From NCBI RefSeq assembly GCF_003112535.1, contig NZ_BEWA01000022.1, positions 1 through 64,000 on the forward strand: a stretch of 64,000 nucleotides of DNA, given 5' to 3'. This DNA is from Streptomyces rishiriensis. GTDB lineage: Bacteria > Actinomycetota > Actinomycetes > Streptomycetales > Streptomycetaceae. Below, one piece after another: positions 51,376 through 61,701 of the stretch. Every line of letters starts with the position of its first letter. Position 1 is the stretch's first letter. The notes beneath the pieces are model-generated. The model was given only the letters and a program-made list of their open reading frames with translations, searched no databases and had not been told where the DNA came from. A program made the translations under genes and the position numbers.

Positions 51376-52427
51376 CGGCGCTGCTCCCGCCAGGCCCGGT
51401 AGTGGTCTGCAAGGGTCTCCTCGATCGGACGGTAGACGAGGCCCAGTTCCTCGACGCTCCTGCGGTTGTCGACCGGGAAACGGATGCCCAGATGGTTGCG
51501 GATGTAGCTCTGGGAGAGGCCGAAGGCGGGGCCGAGGACGCGCACCGGCCAGTGCGGGAGTTCGGTGCGCGGAAGGCGCGGGTTGCGCGGGTGGTGCCTG
51601 CGCAGGATCGCCGACATCTGGTGGAAGGAGGTCATCTCCGGTGCGGCGACGATGTAGCGGCCGTGTGCTTCGGGGCGTTCCGCCGCCGCGATGTGGGCCG
51701 CCGCCACGTCCCGCACGTCGGCCGTGGTGAAGCTGAAGTCCGGGGCGCCGTAGAAGAAGTAGCCCTTGAACAGCTCGTCCAGCAGGAAGAGACTGCCCGA
51801 GTCCGAGGCGGGGGTGAGGGAGGGGCCGAGGACGAGGCCGGGGTTGACGGAGACCATGCGCCAGCGGTCCTGGGCGGCCTCGGCCTCCCAGGCGGCCTGC
51901 TCGGCGACCGTCTTGGCGTAGTGGTACGGGTTGTTCTCCGCCGTGCTGGTGGTGTTGACGTACTTCTCCGAGAGGGTCTGTCCGTCCATCTCGCGCACGT
52001 CGGCGTAGTCGCCGAAGATCGCCCCGACCGTGGACGTGAAGACGAGACGCTCGACCGTCGCGGTGCGGTTCACGGCCGCCGCCACGTGGTGCGTCCCCCG
52101 CAGGGCGGGTTCCACGACGTCGCGTCGGCCGTCCTTGATCTTCTCCGGCATCAGGAACGGCGACGCCACGTGGAAGACCACCGCGCAGCCCTTCATCGCC
52201 TCGTCGAAGGAGCCCTCGGCCAGCAGGTCCGCCTCGAACAGGTGGAGGCGGCCGGGATGGGCGTCCTGGAGGTCGCGCAGCGGCCGGAGTTTCACCGTGT
52301 TCGCCAGGGAGCGCACGGTGGTGTGCACGCGGTAGCCGCGTTCCAGGAGCTGCCGCACGAGGTGGGCGGCCACGAAGCCGCTGCCCCCCGTCACGAGGAC
52401 CGTTCGGCCGGCCGGGCTTGCGTTCAC
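51339..52427 (-). CDS. Extended SDR, dihydroflavonol-reductase-like
   Basis: A 362-aa NAD(P)-dependent reductase/epimerase. The Rossmann motif is VLVTGGSGFVAAHLVRQLLE (about 10-29), the Ser/Thr is in LVFTSTVGAIFG, and the catalytic pair is in YHYAKTVAEQ. The fold and the FHVASPF segment are typical of dihydroflavonol/cinnamoyl-CoA reductases and sterol 3-beta-dehydrogenases. The GTG at 52427 follows GGGGAG at 5 nt. Its 3' end overlaps the uvrA-like gene. The substrate is unknown. Confidence 0.88.
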   Translation of the reverse strand: MNASPAGRTVLVTGGSGFVAAHLVRQLLERGYRVHTTVRSLANTVKLRPLRDLQDAHPGRLHLFEADLLAEGSFDEAMKGCAVVFHVASPFLMPEKIKDGRRDVVEPALRGTHHVAAAVNRTATVERLVFTSTVGAIFGDYADVREMDGQTLSEKYVNTTSTAENNPYHYAKTVAEQAAWEAEAAQDRWRMVSVNPGLVLGPSLTPASDSGSLFLLDELFKGYFFYGAPDFSFTTADVRDVAAAHIAAAERPEAHGRYIVAAPEMTSFHQMSAILRRHHPRNPRLPRTELPHWPVRVLGPAFGLSQSYIRNHLGIRFPVDNRRSVEELGLVYRPIEETLADHYRAWREQRRHSRPGASARAR

Positions 52428-52932
52428 GCGCGCTCCCCTCGGAGGTCGGGATGCGTCATGATCCCACCGTGGAGGCCCGACGCCCCCTCGCCTGAGGGGA
52501 ATTCGTCGCACCGCGTCCGCCGGCCCGGCCGTCTTCGGCCCCGCGCCGAGGACCCGCAGGCCCACGGGGCACGGCGGCCGGGCGCTGCGCCCACGGCGGG
52601 CACACCGTCCTCGCCGAGGGCGCGGCCGCATCCGCCGGCCTCGCCGGGTCGCGGGCGACGGGTGCGCCCCGCGGACCGACGTCGCGCCCCTCCCGCTCGC
52701 CGGATCACGGGCGGCCGTCGTGCCGGGCGCCGAACGGCACGCGCTCGCCCGCGTCGGCCTCGACGGCACATCGGCAGGACCTCCTCCGGAGGTCGCCGCG
52801 GGCGGCCGACGGCCCGCCGCGCGGCCCGCGTCGCCGCTGCCGTGGCGTTCGGGGCGGCGGACCGCGCCGCGCACTGGACCCGCGCACGCCGACCGTGTCC
52901 ACCGGTGGGTCAGGAACGCCCGGGACGGCGGG
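52428..52932. other. 505-bp GC-extreme gap, no gene identified
   Basis: The stretch lies upstream of the SDR gene and downstream of the acyltransferase gene, both leftward. Several open frames exist only because the DNA is almost stop-free; none gives a recognisable protein. A rightward frame entering the acyltransferase tail (about 52,890-53,290) has a codon-position profile as good as the annotated leftward frame. The SDR promoter should lie at about 52430-52500. Confidence 0.4.
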
Positions 52933-53967
52933 TCACCGGCCTCCCGCCCGGACCTGGCCGACCGTCTCGGCTGCCTGCCGGAGTTCCCGTTCCCGTCCGG
53001 GGGCGGGTACGGGGACGGGGACGGCGACGGGGACGCCGGATCGCTCCTCGGCTGCCTGGAGCACATCGCGTCCGGCGCCGAACCGGCGGCGCGGCGGGCG
53101 CTGTCCGCCCGGGTCGAGGAGGTGGCCCGCAGGGCCGGACACGGCGTCGTGTCCGCCGGCCGGGGCGAGGACCCGCTGCTCGTACGGGCCGCCCAGCACC
53201 CCGGCCCCGGCCGCGGCGGCCAGCGCCCTGCGGTCGGGGTGATCGCCGGGCGCGAGGACGGGCAGCACCTCGACCTCGGCCACCAGGCCCCGGGCGCACA
53301 CCACCCGCCACACCGAGGCGAGCAGCGGATCGTCGCCGACGAACGCGGGCGCGGTGCTCGCCGCTCCCCCGCGGTCCCGGTAGACGATGCGCACGGGCTG
53401 GACCGGGGCCCCGGCGTCCAGCGCGGCCTGGAACACCGCCCGCCGGAAACGCCCCTGGGCGCGGCCGCACCAGGTGCTGCCCTCGGGGAACACCGCGACC
53501 GCCCGGCCGGCGCGCAGCACGTCGGCGATCCGGGCGACCGTGGCGGGCAGGGCGCGCAGCCGGTCGCGGTCGATGAACATGACGCCGCCGCGCGCGGCCA
53601 GCGAGCCCGCCACCGGCCAGCTCCGGATCTCGGCCTTGGCGAGCATCCGGGCCGGCCGCACGCCCGCCAGCAGCGGGATGTCCAGCCAGGAGACGTGGTT
53701 CGCGACCAGGAGCAGTCCGGTGGCCGTGGGCGCGGTGGCGCCGGTCACCCGGATCCGGACCCCGGCCCCCCGTACGACGGCCCGGCTCCACCACCGCACC
53801 GCGCGGGCGGGAACCCACCGCCCCAGCGGAGACAGCACGACGCCGGCGAGGACCAGCACGGCCACCGTCGTGAGCCGGAGCACGGCCCGCGGCAGGCCCG
53901 CGAGGGACGTCGTCGCCCGCACGCACGCCCGCGGGGTGCAGGGCGCGCTGGGCAGCCAGACGCTCAT
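52933..53967 (-). CDS. olsA: Lyso-acylglycerol/lyso-ornithine-lipid O-acyltransferase (OlsA/PlsC-like)
   Basis: A 344-aa membrane-bound acyltransferase. A hydrophobic helix (LRLTTVAVLVLAGVVLSPLG) leads to the catalytic block LLVANHVSWLDIPLL (NHx4D-type, about 87-101) and the substrate motif VAVFPEGSTWCG. Coupled to the OlsB-like gene by a TGATG junction, it probably adds the second acyl chain of ornithine lipids. The last ~85 residues, after about 260, are low-complexity (VAVPVPVPVPAP) and unlike the family. The real protein may end differently or a frameshift may be present. An alternative role in phosphatidic acid synthesis is possible. Confidence 0.85.
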   Translation of the reverse strand: MSVWLPSAPCTPRACVRATTSLAGLPRAVLRLTTVAVLVLAGVVLSPLGRWVPARAVRWWSRAVVRGAGVRIRVTGATAPTATGLLLVANHVSWLDIPLLAGVRPARMLAKAEIRSWPVAGSLAARGGVMFIDRDRLRALPATVARIADVLRAGRAVAVFPEGSTWCGRAQGRFRRAVFQAALDAGAPVQPVRIVYRDRGGAASTAPAFVGDDPLLASVWRVVCARGLVAEVEVLPVLAPGDHPDRRALAAAAGAGVLGGPYEQRVLAPAGGHDAVSGPAGHLLDPGGQRPPRRRFGAGRDVLQAAEERSGVPVAVPVPVPAPGRERELRQAAETVGQVRAGGR

Positions 53968-54740
53968 CAGGCCGGGACGAGGGAGAGGAAGTGCTTCAGG
54001 TAGCGCGCGTTCACCCGCCGCATCGGCAGCAGCACGTACAGGTCGGCGACGCCGAAGTCGGGGTCGTGGGCGGGCTCCCCGCACACCCAGGCGCCGAGAC
54101 GGAGGTAGCCGCGCAGGAGGGCGGGCAGCTCGGTGCGGGCGAGGGGGCCCGCCTCCTGCGGGGTCCAGGGCCGCAGCGGCCGTACCCGGTACTCCGGCGG
54201 CGCGAGGTGCTTCTCGCGCACCCGGTCCCAGGTCGCCGTCGCGAGGGCGCCGCCGTCGGCGAGCGGGACCGAGCAGCAGCCGGCCAGCCACTCGTGGCCG
54301 CGGTCCACCATGTAGCGGGCGATCCCGGCCCAGATGAGGCCTATGACGGCGCCGTCGCGGTGGGCGGGGTGCACGCAGGAGCGGCCGACCTCGACGAGGC
54401 CGGGCCGGATCGCGTCGAGCGGGCTCAGGTCGAACTCGCCCTCGGAGTAGAGCCGTCCGGCGATCGCGGCCCGCTCGGGCGGCAGCAGACGGTAGGTGCC
54501 GACCACTTCGCCCGTGGCGGCGTCCCGGATGAGCAGGTGGTCGCAGTGGTCGTCGAAGGCGTCCGCGTCCAGGCCAGGTTCCGGGCCGTCGAGGCGGGCG
54601 CCCAGCTCCCCGGCGAACACCTGGTGGCGCAGCCGCTGCGCGGCCCGGACGTCGTCCCTGTCGCGGGCGAGCGAGACGAGGTAGCCGGAGCCGGCGGGCG
54701 GGGCGGCGAGGGCGGGGGGCGAGAGGGGCATGGCGGTCAT
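53967..54740 (-). CDS. olsB: Ornithine-lipid N-acyltransferase, OlsB-like
   Basis: A 257-aa GNAT-fold acyltransferase of the Acetyltransf_5/OlsB group, expected to load a 3-hydroxyacyl chain from ACP onto ornithine. Characteristic segments are RLRHQVFAGELG (about 38-49), DHCDHLLIRDAATGEVVGTY, GRLYSEGEFDL, LVEVGRSCVHPAHRDGAVI and YMVDRGHEWLAGCCSVPL. The ATG at 54740 follows GGAGACCTCC. Its stop shares one base with the acyltransferase ATG, so the pair is translated together. The position before sdhBAC matches the gene order I recall for S. coelicolor. Confidence 0.88.
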   Translation of the reverse strand: MTAMPLSPPALAAPPAGSGYLVSLARDRDDVRAAQRLRHQVFAGELGARLDGPEPGLDADAFDDHCDHLLIRDAATGEVVGTYRLLPPERAAIAGRLYSEGEFDLSPLDAIRPGLVEVGRSCVHPAHRDGAVIGLIWAGIARYMVDRGHEWLAGCCSVPLADGGALATATWDRVREKHLAPPEYRVRPLRPWTPQEAGPLARTELPALLRGYLRLGAWVCGEPAHDPDFGVADLYVLLPMRRVNARYLKHFLSLVPA

Positions 54741-54777
54741 GGAGGTCTCCTGCGCCGGGCGGAAGAAGCATGGGGAC

Positions 54778-54797
54778 GGTGCACGGGGGACTGCACC
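54778..54797. promoter_or_regulatory. Inverted repeat upstream of olsBA
   Basis: GGTGCACGGGGGACTGCACC has perfect 6-bp arms around an 8-nt centre and lies about 40 bp before the olsB start, where a repressor could act. Ornithine lipids often rise under phosphate starvation, but no clear pair of PhoP direct repeats was found here. Confidence 0.45.
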
Positions 54798-54899
54798 TGC
54801 TTTCTTCCGCGGCCGGCTGGCGTGGGCGTGACCGCCGCGGGGCCCGTGGATGTGCGGCTGCTGAATGACAGGCGCTCCGCCCGGCGCCGAACGCCAGAC

Positions 54900-54930
54900 G
54901 GGACCGGGGATGAGCACCACTCCCGGTCCC
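54900..54930. terminator. Hairpin terminator after sdhB
   Basis: GGGACCGGG (54900-54908) pairs perfectly with CCCGGTCCC (54922-54930) around a 13-nt loop. It lies about 80 bp past the sdhB stop in the leftward direction and separates the sdh operon from olsBA. Confidence 0.7.
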
Positions 54931-54943
54931 GCCCGTCCGCGCT

Positions 54944-54958
54944 GTTCGGCGAACGTTC
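54944..54958. promoter_or_regulatory. Overlapping palindromes GTTCGGCGAACGTTC
   Basis: Two interlocked dyads, GTTC-GGC-GAAC and GAACGTTC, lie between sdhB and the terminator hairpin. The pattern is that of a regulator site, yet its place between a stop codon and a terminator makes its role unclear. Confidence 0.35.
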
Positions 54959-55008
54959 TTCTCGGCTGCCCCGGCGGTCCTGCCGCCTGGCCGCCTTGTG
55001 CGTGGGCG

Positions 55009-55754
55009 CTACCGCCTGGCCGCCTTGCGCGTGGCGCGCAGCCACTCCCGGTTCATGCCGGTGATGGACACCAGCGGGATGCCCTTCGGGCAGGCCGTCG
55101 CGCACTCCCCGGCGAGCGTGCAGCCGCCGAACCCCTCCTCGTCCATCTGCGCGACCATGTCCAGCACCCGGGTCTCCCGCTCGGGCGCGCCCTGCGGCAG
55201 CACGTTGAGGTGATTGATCTTGGCGGAGGTGAAGAGCATCGCCGCGCCGTTGGGGCAGGCGGCCACGCAGGCCCCGCAGCCGATGCACTCGGCGTGCTCG
55301 AACGCGAAGTCGGCGTCGGGCTTGGGCACGGGGGTGGCGTGCGCCTCGGGGGCGGCGCCGGTGGGGGCGGTGATGTAGCCGCCTGCCTGGATGATGCGGT
55401 CGAACGCCGACCGGTCGACCACCAGGTCCTTGATCACCGGGAAGGCGGCGGCCCGCCACGGCTCGACGTCGATGGTGTCGCCGTCCCGGAAGGACCGCAT
55501 GTGCAGTTGGCAGGTGGTGGTGCGTTCGGGGCCGTGCGCCTCGCCGTTGACGACGAGCGAGCACGCGCCGCAGATGCCCTCGCGGCAGTCGTGGTCGAAG
55601 GCGACCGGGTCCTCACCGCGCAGGATGAGGTCCTCGTTGAGGGTGTCGAGCATCTCCAGAAAGGACATGTCGGGCGAGATGCCGTCCACCTCGTAGGTGG
55701 ACATGGCGCCGTCGGCGTCGGCGGCGCGCTGCCGCCACACGCGCAGGGTGAGCT

Positions 55755-55758
<4 letters not shown>
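55009..55758 (-). CDS. sdhB: Succinate dehydrogenase iron-sulfur subunit
   Basis: A 249-aa electron-transfer subunit passing electrons from the flavin to quinone. The plant-type [2Fe-2S] ligands are in CREGICGAC and the following Cys in TTCQLHM. The [4Fe-4S] site is CIGCGACVAACPNGA, and the third cluster uses GGCTLAGECATACPKGI. GGAGC precedes the ATG, which overlaps the sdhA stop as ATGA. The subunit order C-A-B and the sequence type match the Bacillus-like menaquinone-linked enzyme that actinobacteria carry beside the sdhCDAB type. Confidence 0.94.
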
Positions 55759-57704
<1,946 letters not shown>

Positions 57705-57705
57705 G

Positions 57706-58413
57706 TCAGCTCACCACTCCGGTCATGACGCCCACGGGGACGGCGATGAAACCGGCCGTGAGCAGTAGGGCGAGGACGTCGGCGGCGGCCTTGAGGGCGC
57801 GGTCGCGGGTGCGGCTGCCGGCGCCGAGGGTCTGGGCGGCGCTCCAGAAGCCGTGCCGCACGTGCAGGCCGAGCGCGAGCATCGCCACGATGTACACGAC
57901 GTCGCCGTACCAGGTGGAGAAGGTGTCCACGACGTTCTGGTAGGGGTGGCCCTCCTGGAAGCCGCCGCTGTGCACGGTGCCGGTCGTCAGGTCGAGGAGG
58001 TGCCAGACGATGAACAGGGCGAGGATGATCCCGCCCCAGCGCATGGTGCGCGTGGCGTAGCTCGCGCGGGGCTTGCGGTGGACGTACTTGGCGGGACGCG
58101 CCCTGATGTCGCGGCGGCTGAGCTGGTAGGCGGAGACGGCGTGCGCGACGACCGCCACGACCAGCACCGCCCGGATCAGCCACAGCGTCCACTCGTCGTG
58201 CATGAACGGCTCGCCGACGGTGCGCAGCCAGTGCGCGTAGTGGTTGAACTCGCCCGGCCCGAAGAAGATCTTCAGGTTGCCGATCATGTGGACGACCAGG
58301 TACAGCAGCATGACGAGGCCGCTGACGGCCATCACCGTCTTCTTGCCGACCGTGGAGTCCCACACGGTGCGCGCCATGGACGACCGTCGGTCCGTCCGCG
58401 TTGCCAGAGCCAT
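57706..58413 (-). CDS. sdhC: Succinate dehydrogenase cytochrome b subunit
   Basis: A 235-aa membrane anchor with five hydrophobic helices (about 27-45, 74-95, 124-142, 168-188 and 210-230), the form that binds two b hemes and reduces menaquinone. Candidate heme histidines are in LYLVVHMIGNL, VVAHAVSAYQ, FIVWHLLDL and LGLHVRHGFW. It is the first gene of the operon and diverges from a LysR gene across 84 bp. Confidence 0.93.
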   Translation of the reverse strand: MALATRTDRRSSMARTVWDSTVGKKTVMAVSGLVMLLYLVVHMIGNLKIFFGPGEFNHYAHWLRTVGEPFMHDEWTLWLIRAVLVVAVVAHAVSAYQLSRRDIRARPAKYVHRKPRASYATRTMRWGGIILALFIVWHLLDLTTGTVHSGGFQEGHPYQNVVDTFSTWYGDVVYIVAMLALGLHVRHGFWSAAQTLGAGSRTRDRALKAAADVLALLLTAGFIAVPVGVMTGVVS

Positions 58414-58473
58414 GTTCCAAGACGCTAGGGCCGGGAACCCTCATCGGTCCAAGACATGGTCCGCCTCGTTTCC

Positions 58474-58488
58474 ATAGCGTGCGCCTAT
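58474..58488. promoter_or_regulatory. LysR-type box (T-N11-A) between sdhC and lysR
   Basis: ATAGCGTGCGCCTAT has ATAG/CTAT arms and the T-N11-A spacing typical of LysR regulators. It overlaps the predicted -10 (TATCAT, 58486-58491) of the LysR gene, so binding would repress that gene and could activate or modulate the divergent sdh operon. Confidence 0.65.
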
Positions 58489-58497
58489 CATGGCCGG

Positions 58498-59382
58498 ATG
58501 CAGTTCCAGCAGCTCCAGTACTTCGTGGCGGTGGCCGAGGCCCGGCACTTCACCCGGGCCGCCGAGCTCGTGCACGTGGCGCAGCCGTCGCTGTCGCAGC
58601 AGATCAAGGCGCTGGAGCGGGAGCTGGGCGCGGATCTGTTCCAGCGCGCGCGGGGCAACATCACGCTCACCGACGCGGGCGAGGCACTGCTGCCGCTGGC
58701 GCGGCGGATCCTGGCCGACACCGAGACCGCGCGCTACGAGGTGCAGGAGCTGGTGCAGCTGCGCAGCGGCCGGGTGCGGCTGGGGGCCACGCCGAGCCTG
58801 TGCACGGGTCTGCTGCCGGACGTGCTGCGCGCCTTCCACGACCGCTACCCGGGCATCCGGCTGCTGATCGAGGAGGGCGGCTCGCACGACCTCGTCCGTG
58901 AGCTGGCCCGCGGCGCCCTCGATCTCGCCCTGGTCGTGCTGCCCCTGCCGACGCCGTCCCCGGCGCTGACGACGGTGGAGCTGCTGCGCGAGGACCTGGT
59001 CGTGGTGTCCTCGCCGGAGGCCTCCAAGCCGGGGGACGGGCGGCGGACCGTCCGCATCGCCGACCTGGAGCGCGAGCGTCTGGTGATGTTCCGGCACGGC
59101 TACGACCTGCGGGAGCTCACCGTGGCCGCCTGCCGGGGCGAGGGCTTCGAGCCCGACTTCGCGGTCGAGGGCGGGGAGATGGACGCGGTGCTCGGGTTCG
59201 TGCGGGCCGGCCTCGGGGTGGCCGTCGTCCCCCGCATGGTGGCCGCCCGCTCGGGCCGGGGACTGCGCGTCACGCCCCTCGCCCGGCCCGGCCTGCACCG
59301 CACGATCGCCCTGGCCCACCGCAGCGACGTGGCGCCGCCCCGTGCGGCCCGGGAACTGCAGCGGATGCTGCTGGAGCGGTGA
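58498..59382 (+). CDS. LysR-family regulator divergent from sdh operon
   Basis: A 294-aa regulator. The N-terminal helix-turn-helix is HFTRAAELVHVAQPSLSQQI (about 18-37), followed by the dimer helix and a periplasmic-binding-like effector domain containing GYDLRELTVAACRGEGFEPDF. The ATG at 58498 has no Shine-Dalgarno sequence; TATCAT is exactly 6 nt upstream, so the message is probably leaderless. An earlier ATG at 58456 lies before the operator. Control of the sdh operon is inferred from divergence. Confidence 0.9.
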   Translation: MQFQQLQYFVAVAEARHFTRAAELVHVAQPSLSQQIKALERELGADLFQRARGNITLTDAGEALLPLARRILADTETARYEVQELVQLRSGRVRLGATPSLCTGLLPDVLRAFHDRYPGIRLLIEEGGSHDLVRELARGALDLALVVLPLPTPSPALTTVELLREDLVVVSSPEASKPGDGRRTVRIADLERERLVMFRHGYDLRELTVAACRGEGFEPDFAVEGGEMDAVLGFVRAGLGVAVVPRMVAARSGRGLRVTPLARPGLHRTIALAHRSDVAPPRAARELQRMLLER

Positions 59383-59402
59383 GGGCGGCCGCCCGGACCG
59401 CG

Positions 59403-60293
59403 TCAGCCCCGCAGGGCCGGCGCCAGCACCTCCTCGCACCACTGGCGAAAGCCCGTGGGCGTGGTGTCGGGGGTGCTGGGCTGGGCCGCGCCGTAGAAAC
59501 CCTGGGTGTTCTGGGCATCCGTCATGTCGGCCACCGACCGGGCCCAGGCCTCGCTCGCGCCCTGGCCGGTCATCATCGCCTTCTGTTCGGCCGAGGTGAT
59601 CTGCCGTACGCGCACGGGGCGCTCCAGCACCTCCGTGAGGACGCGGGCCATGCCCTCGGGGGTCAGGTCGTCGGGACCCGCCAGCGCGACATCGCGGTAC
59701 CCGGTCCAGGAGGGGTCGAGGAGCAGCCGGGCCGCCTCCGCGGCGATGTCGCGGACAGCGCAGGTGCGCAGCACGCGATCCCGCGCGAGTGCCACGGTCC
59801 AGACGCCCTCGTCGCGGATCTCGGCCGTCTGGCGGAGCAGGTTCTCCATCAGCGCCGGCGGACACAGGGCCCGGTAGTGCGCGCCCGTCGCGGCGATGGC
59901 CTCGTCCATGGCGAGCGAGGCGGAGATCGGCCCGGCGTTGCGGGCGACGCCCCGGCCCAGGGTCGACACGGCCACGACGCGTTCGACTCCCCGGGCGCCG
60001 ATCACGTCGCAGAGCGGCTCCGTGAAAGCCCGGAAATGGCCTTCGACGTCCCCGGTTCCGGGCGTCGGGGGCACCAGCCAGAAGATCCGGTCGGCGCCCT
60101 CGCACGCCTCCTTCAGCACGGCCGGGTCGGCGTGCGAACCCGCGACGGCCTCGACGCGTTCCCGGTCGCGCGGGGAGAGCCGGGCGGGGTCGCGGACGAT
60201 CACCCGGACCGGGGTCCCGCCGTGGTCGGCGTCCAGCAGCCGGGACAGGACCTCGCGGCCGATCTGGCCGGTCGGGGTGGTGACGACGATCAT
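59403..60293 (-). CDS. NmrA/atypical SDR NAD(P)-binding protein
   Basis: A 296-aa single-Rossmann protein: MIVVTTPTGQIGREVLSRLL (N-terminal NAD(P) loop TPTGQIG), ADRIFWLVPPTPGTGD, VVAVSTLGRGVARNAG, CPPALMENLLRQ. Relatives act as NAD(P)H:quinone reductases or redox-sensing regulators of the NmrA type. The ATG at 60293 follows GGAG at 6 nt. It diverges from a LysR gene across 124 bp with a well-formed LysR box, so it is likely that regulator's target. Confidence 0.88.
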   Translation of the reverse strand: MIVVTTPTGQIGREVLSRLLDADHGGTPVRVIVRDPARLSPRDRERVEAVAGSHADPAVLKEACEGADRIFWLVPPTPGTGDVEGHFRAFTEPLCDVIGARGVERVVAVSTLGRGVARNAGPISASLAMDEAIAATGAHYRALCPPALMENLLRQTAEIRDEGVWTVALARDRVLRTCAVRDIAAEAARLLLDPSWTGYRDVALAGPDDLTPEGMARVLTEVLERPVRVRQITSAEQKAMMTGQGASEAWARSVADMTDAQNTQGFYGAAQPSTPDTTPTGFRQWCEEVLAPALRG

Positions 60294-60382
60294 GAACGGC
60301 TCCAGTGTTCGGTGGCGATCGGTACGGCCACGAGCCTGCTGCCCCGGCCGTCCCGACGGAAGGACCGGTCCGCTCGCGCTTG

Positions 60383-60397
60383 TTACCCTCAGGGCAA
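60383..60397. promoter_or_regulatory. LysR-type box between NmrA-like and LysR genes
   Basis: TTACCCTCAGGGCAA is nearly symmetrical (arms TT.CCCT/AGGG.AA) and fits T-N11-A. It lies 20 bp before the LysR start and 90 bp before the NmrA-like start, as expected for an autoregulated divergent pair. Confidence 0.65.
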
Positions 60398-60417
60398 TAC
60401 CGAACGGAGGGCCGCCC

Positions 60418-61263
60418 ATGGAGTCCCGTCCGCTGCGCTACTTCGTCGCCGTCGCCGAGGAGCTCAACTTCGCCCGCGCCGCGCAACGGCTCGGCATCTC
60501 CCCGCCGCCGCTGTCCCGGTCGATCCGCGCGCTGGAGAGCGAGCTGGGGGCCGTCCTCTTCGAGCGGACGACCCACAGCGTGGCCCTGACGCCCGCCGGC
60601 GCGGTCCTGCTCGCCGAGGCGAGGTTCGCCCTGGACGCGCTGGACGCCGCGGGCCGGCGGGCCCGCCGCACGGCCGCCGCCGAGCCGAAGCTGGTGCTGG
60701 CCGTGAAGGCGGACGGGGACGCGGGGCTGCTGGAGACGATCCTCGCGCGCTACGCGGCCGACCCCGCGGCACTGCCGGTCACCGTGCGGCTGGCCGCGTG
60801 GCAGGAGCAGTCCCGGATGCTGCGGCAGGGCGAGGCCGACGCCGCCCTGATGTACGAGCCGTACGAGCGCACGGGCCTTGACACGGAGGACCTCGTCTCC
60901 GAGCCGCGGGTCGCCGCCCTCGCCGTGAGCCATCCCCTCGCCGCCCGGACCGGGCTGCGCCTCGCCGACCTGGGGCTGCGCGAGGACGAGATGCTCCGGT
61001 TCATCGAGGAGGTCCGAGGCCGGGGCCAGGACCTCGCCCAGCTCCTCACGCTCGTCGGCCTGGGCGAGCTGGTCGCGCTGCTGCCCGCCTCCGTCGCCGA
61101 CCGCTACCCCCGGCCCGGGGTCGTCTACCGGCCCGTCCTGGACGCACCCGCCGCCGTCATGGCCGTCGCGTGGCCCCAGCAGTCGCGTTCGACGGCCACG
61201 GCCGCGCTCGTGCGGGCCGCCGTGTCGGTGGCCGACGACGTCCGCGCGCGGGAGGCGGGCTGA
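60418..61263 (+). CDS. LysR-family regulator
   Basis: A 281-aa regulator. The helix-turn-helix is NFARAAQRLGISPPPLSRSI (about 17-36), followed by ALESELGAVLFERTTHSVALTPAG. The effector domain is somewhat short. The ATG follows GGAGG at 7 nt. It is divergent from the NmrA-like oxidoreductase gene and probably controls it through the box at 60383-60397. Confidence 0.9.
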   Translation: MESRPLRYFVAVAEELNFARAAQRLGISPPPLSRSIRALESELGAVLFERTTHSVALTPAGAVLLAEARFALDALDAAGRRARRTAAAEPKLVLAVKADGDAGLLETILARYAADPAALPVTVRLAAWQEQSRMLRQGEADAALMYEPYERTGLDTEDLVSEPRVAALAVSHPLAARTGLRLADLGLREDEMLRFIEEVRGRGQDLAQLLTLVGLGELVALLPASVADRYPRPGVVYRPVLDAPAAVMAVAWPQQSRSTATAALVRAAVSVADDVRAREAG

Positions 61264-61264
61264 C

Positions 61265-61651
61265 CTACTCCGCCCCGGGCGGCACGGGGGTCCCCTGGTG
61301 GTAGTACATCCGCCAGCCCGTGTCCTCGCTCCGCTTTCGCCAGAGCGAGCTGCGGCGGGCGCGCAGGCCGTCGAAGTCCGTCTCGTAGGTGAGGTGGACC
61401 AGGCCGGGGGCCAGGACGACCCCCTCGATGGACGACGGCTCGTAGCGGGGGCCGTCCGGCGAGCCGCCCGGATGATCGGGCAGCCAGGCCAGCATGTCCT
61501 CGTACGCATAGCGGCGGCCCGAGGAGCCCACCTCCACGAACTCGGGGTCGAGCAGTCGCTCGAAGCGGGCGCGGGAGGCGCGCACGGCCGGGTCCAGCAG
61601 GGCCAGTTCGCCGGCGATCGCCTCGTTCACGTCGTCGTGTGCGTGAGTCAT
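61265..61651 (-). CDS. NTF2-like / DUF4440 protein
   Basis: A 128-aa cone-shaped-fold protein: ELALLDPAVRASRARFERLL, DPEFVEVGSSGRRYAYEDML, LVHLTYETDF and WRMYYHQGTP, all typical of SnoaL-like/DUF4440 domains. Members range from small isomerases to ligand-binding adaptors; no function can be assigned. It ends 1 bp from the LysR stop (convergent) and lies 50 bp beyond the GGDEF-EAL gene on the same strand. Confidence 0.85.
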   Translation of the reverse strand: MTHAHDDVNEAIAGELALLDPAVRASRARFERLLDPEFVEVGSSGRRYAYEDMLAWLPDHPGGSPDGPRYEPSSIEGVVLAPGLVHLTYETDFDGLRARRSSLWRKRSEDTGWRMYYHQGTPVPPGAE

Positions 61652-61701
61652 CCGCCCATCTTCGCGCCCGGCCCGTGCACCCCCGCGACCGAGGTGTGCG
61701 C

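Noticed and set aside
50436..53576. 1046-codon rightward frame over the uvrA-like, SDR and acyltransferase genes
   Set aside because: Low-complexity Arg/Gly-rich translation spanning three independent genes, a shadow frame.
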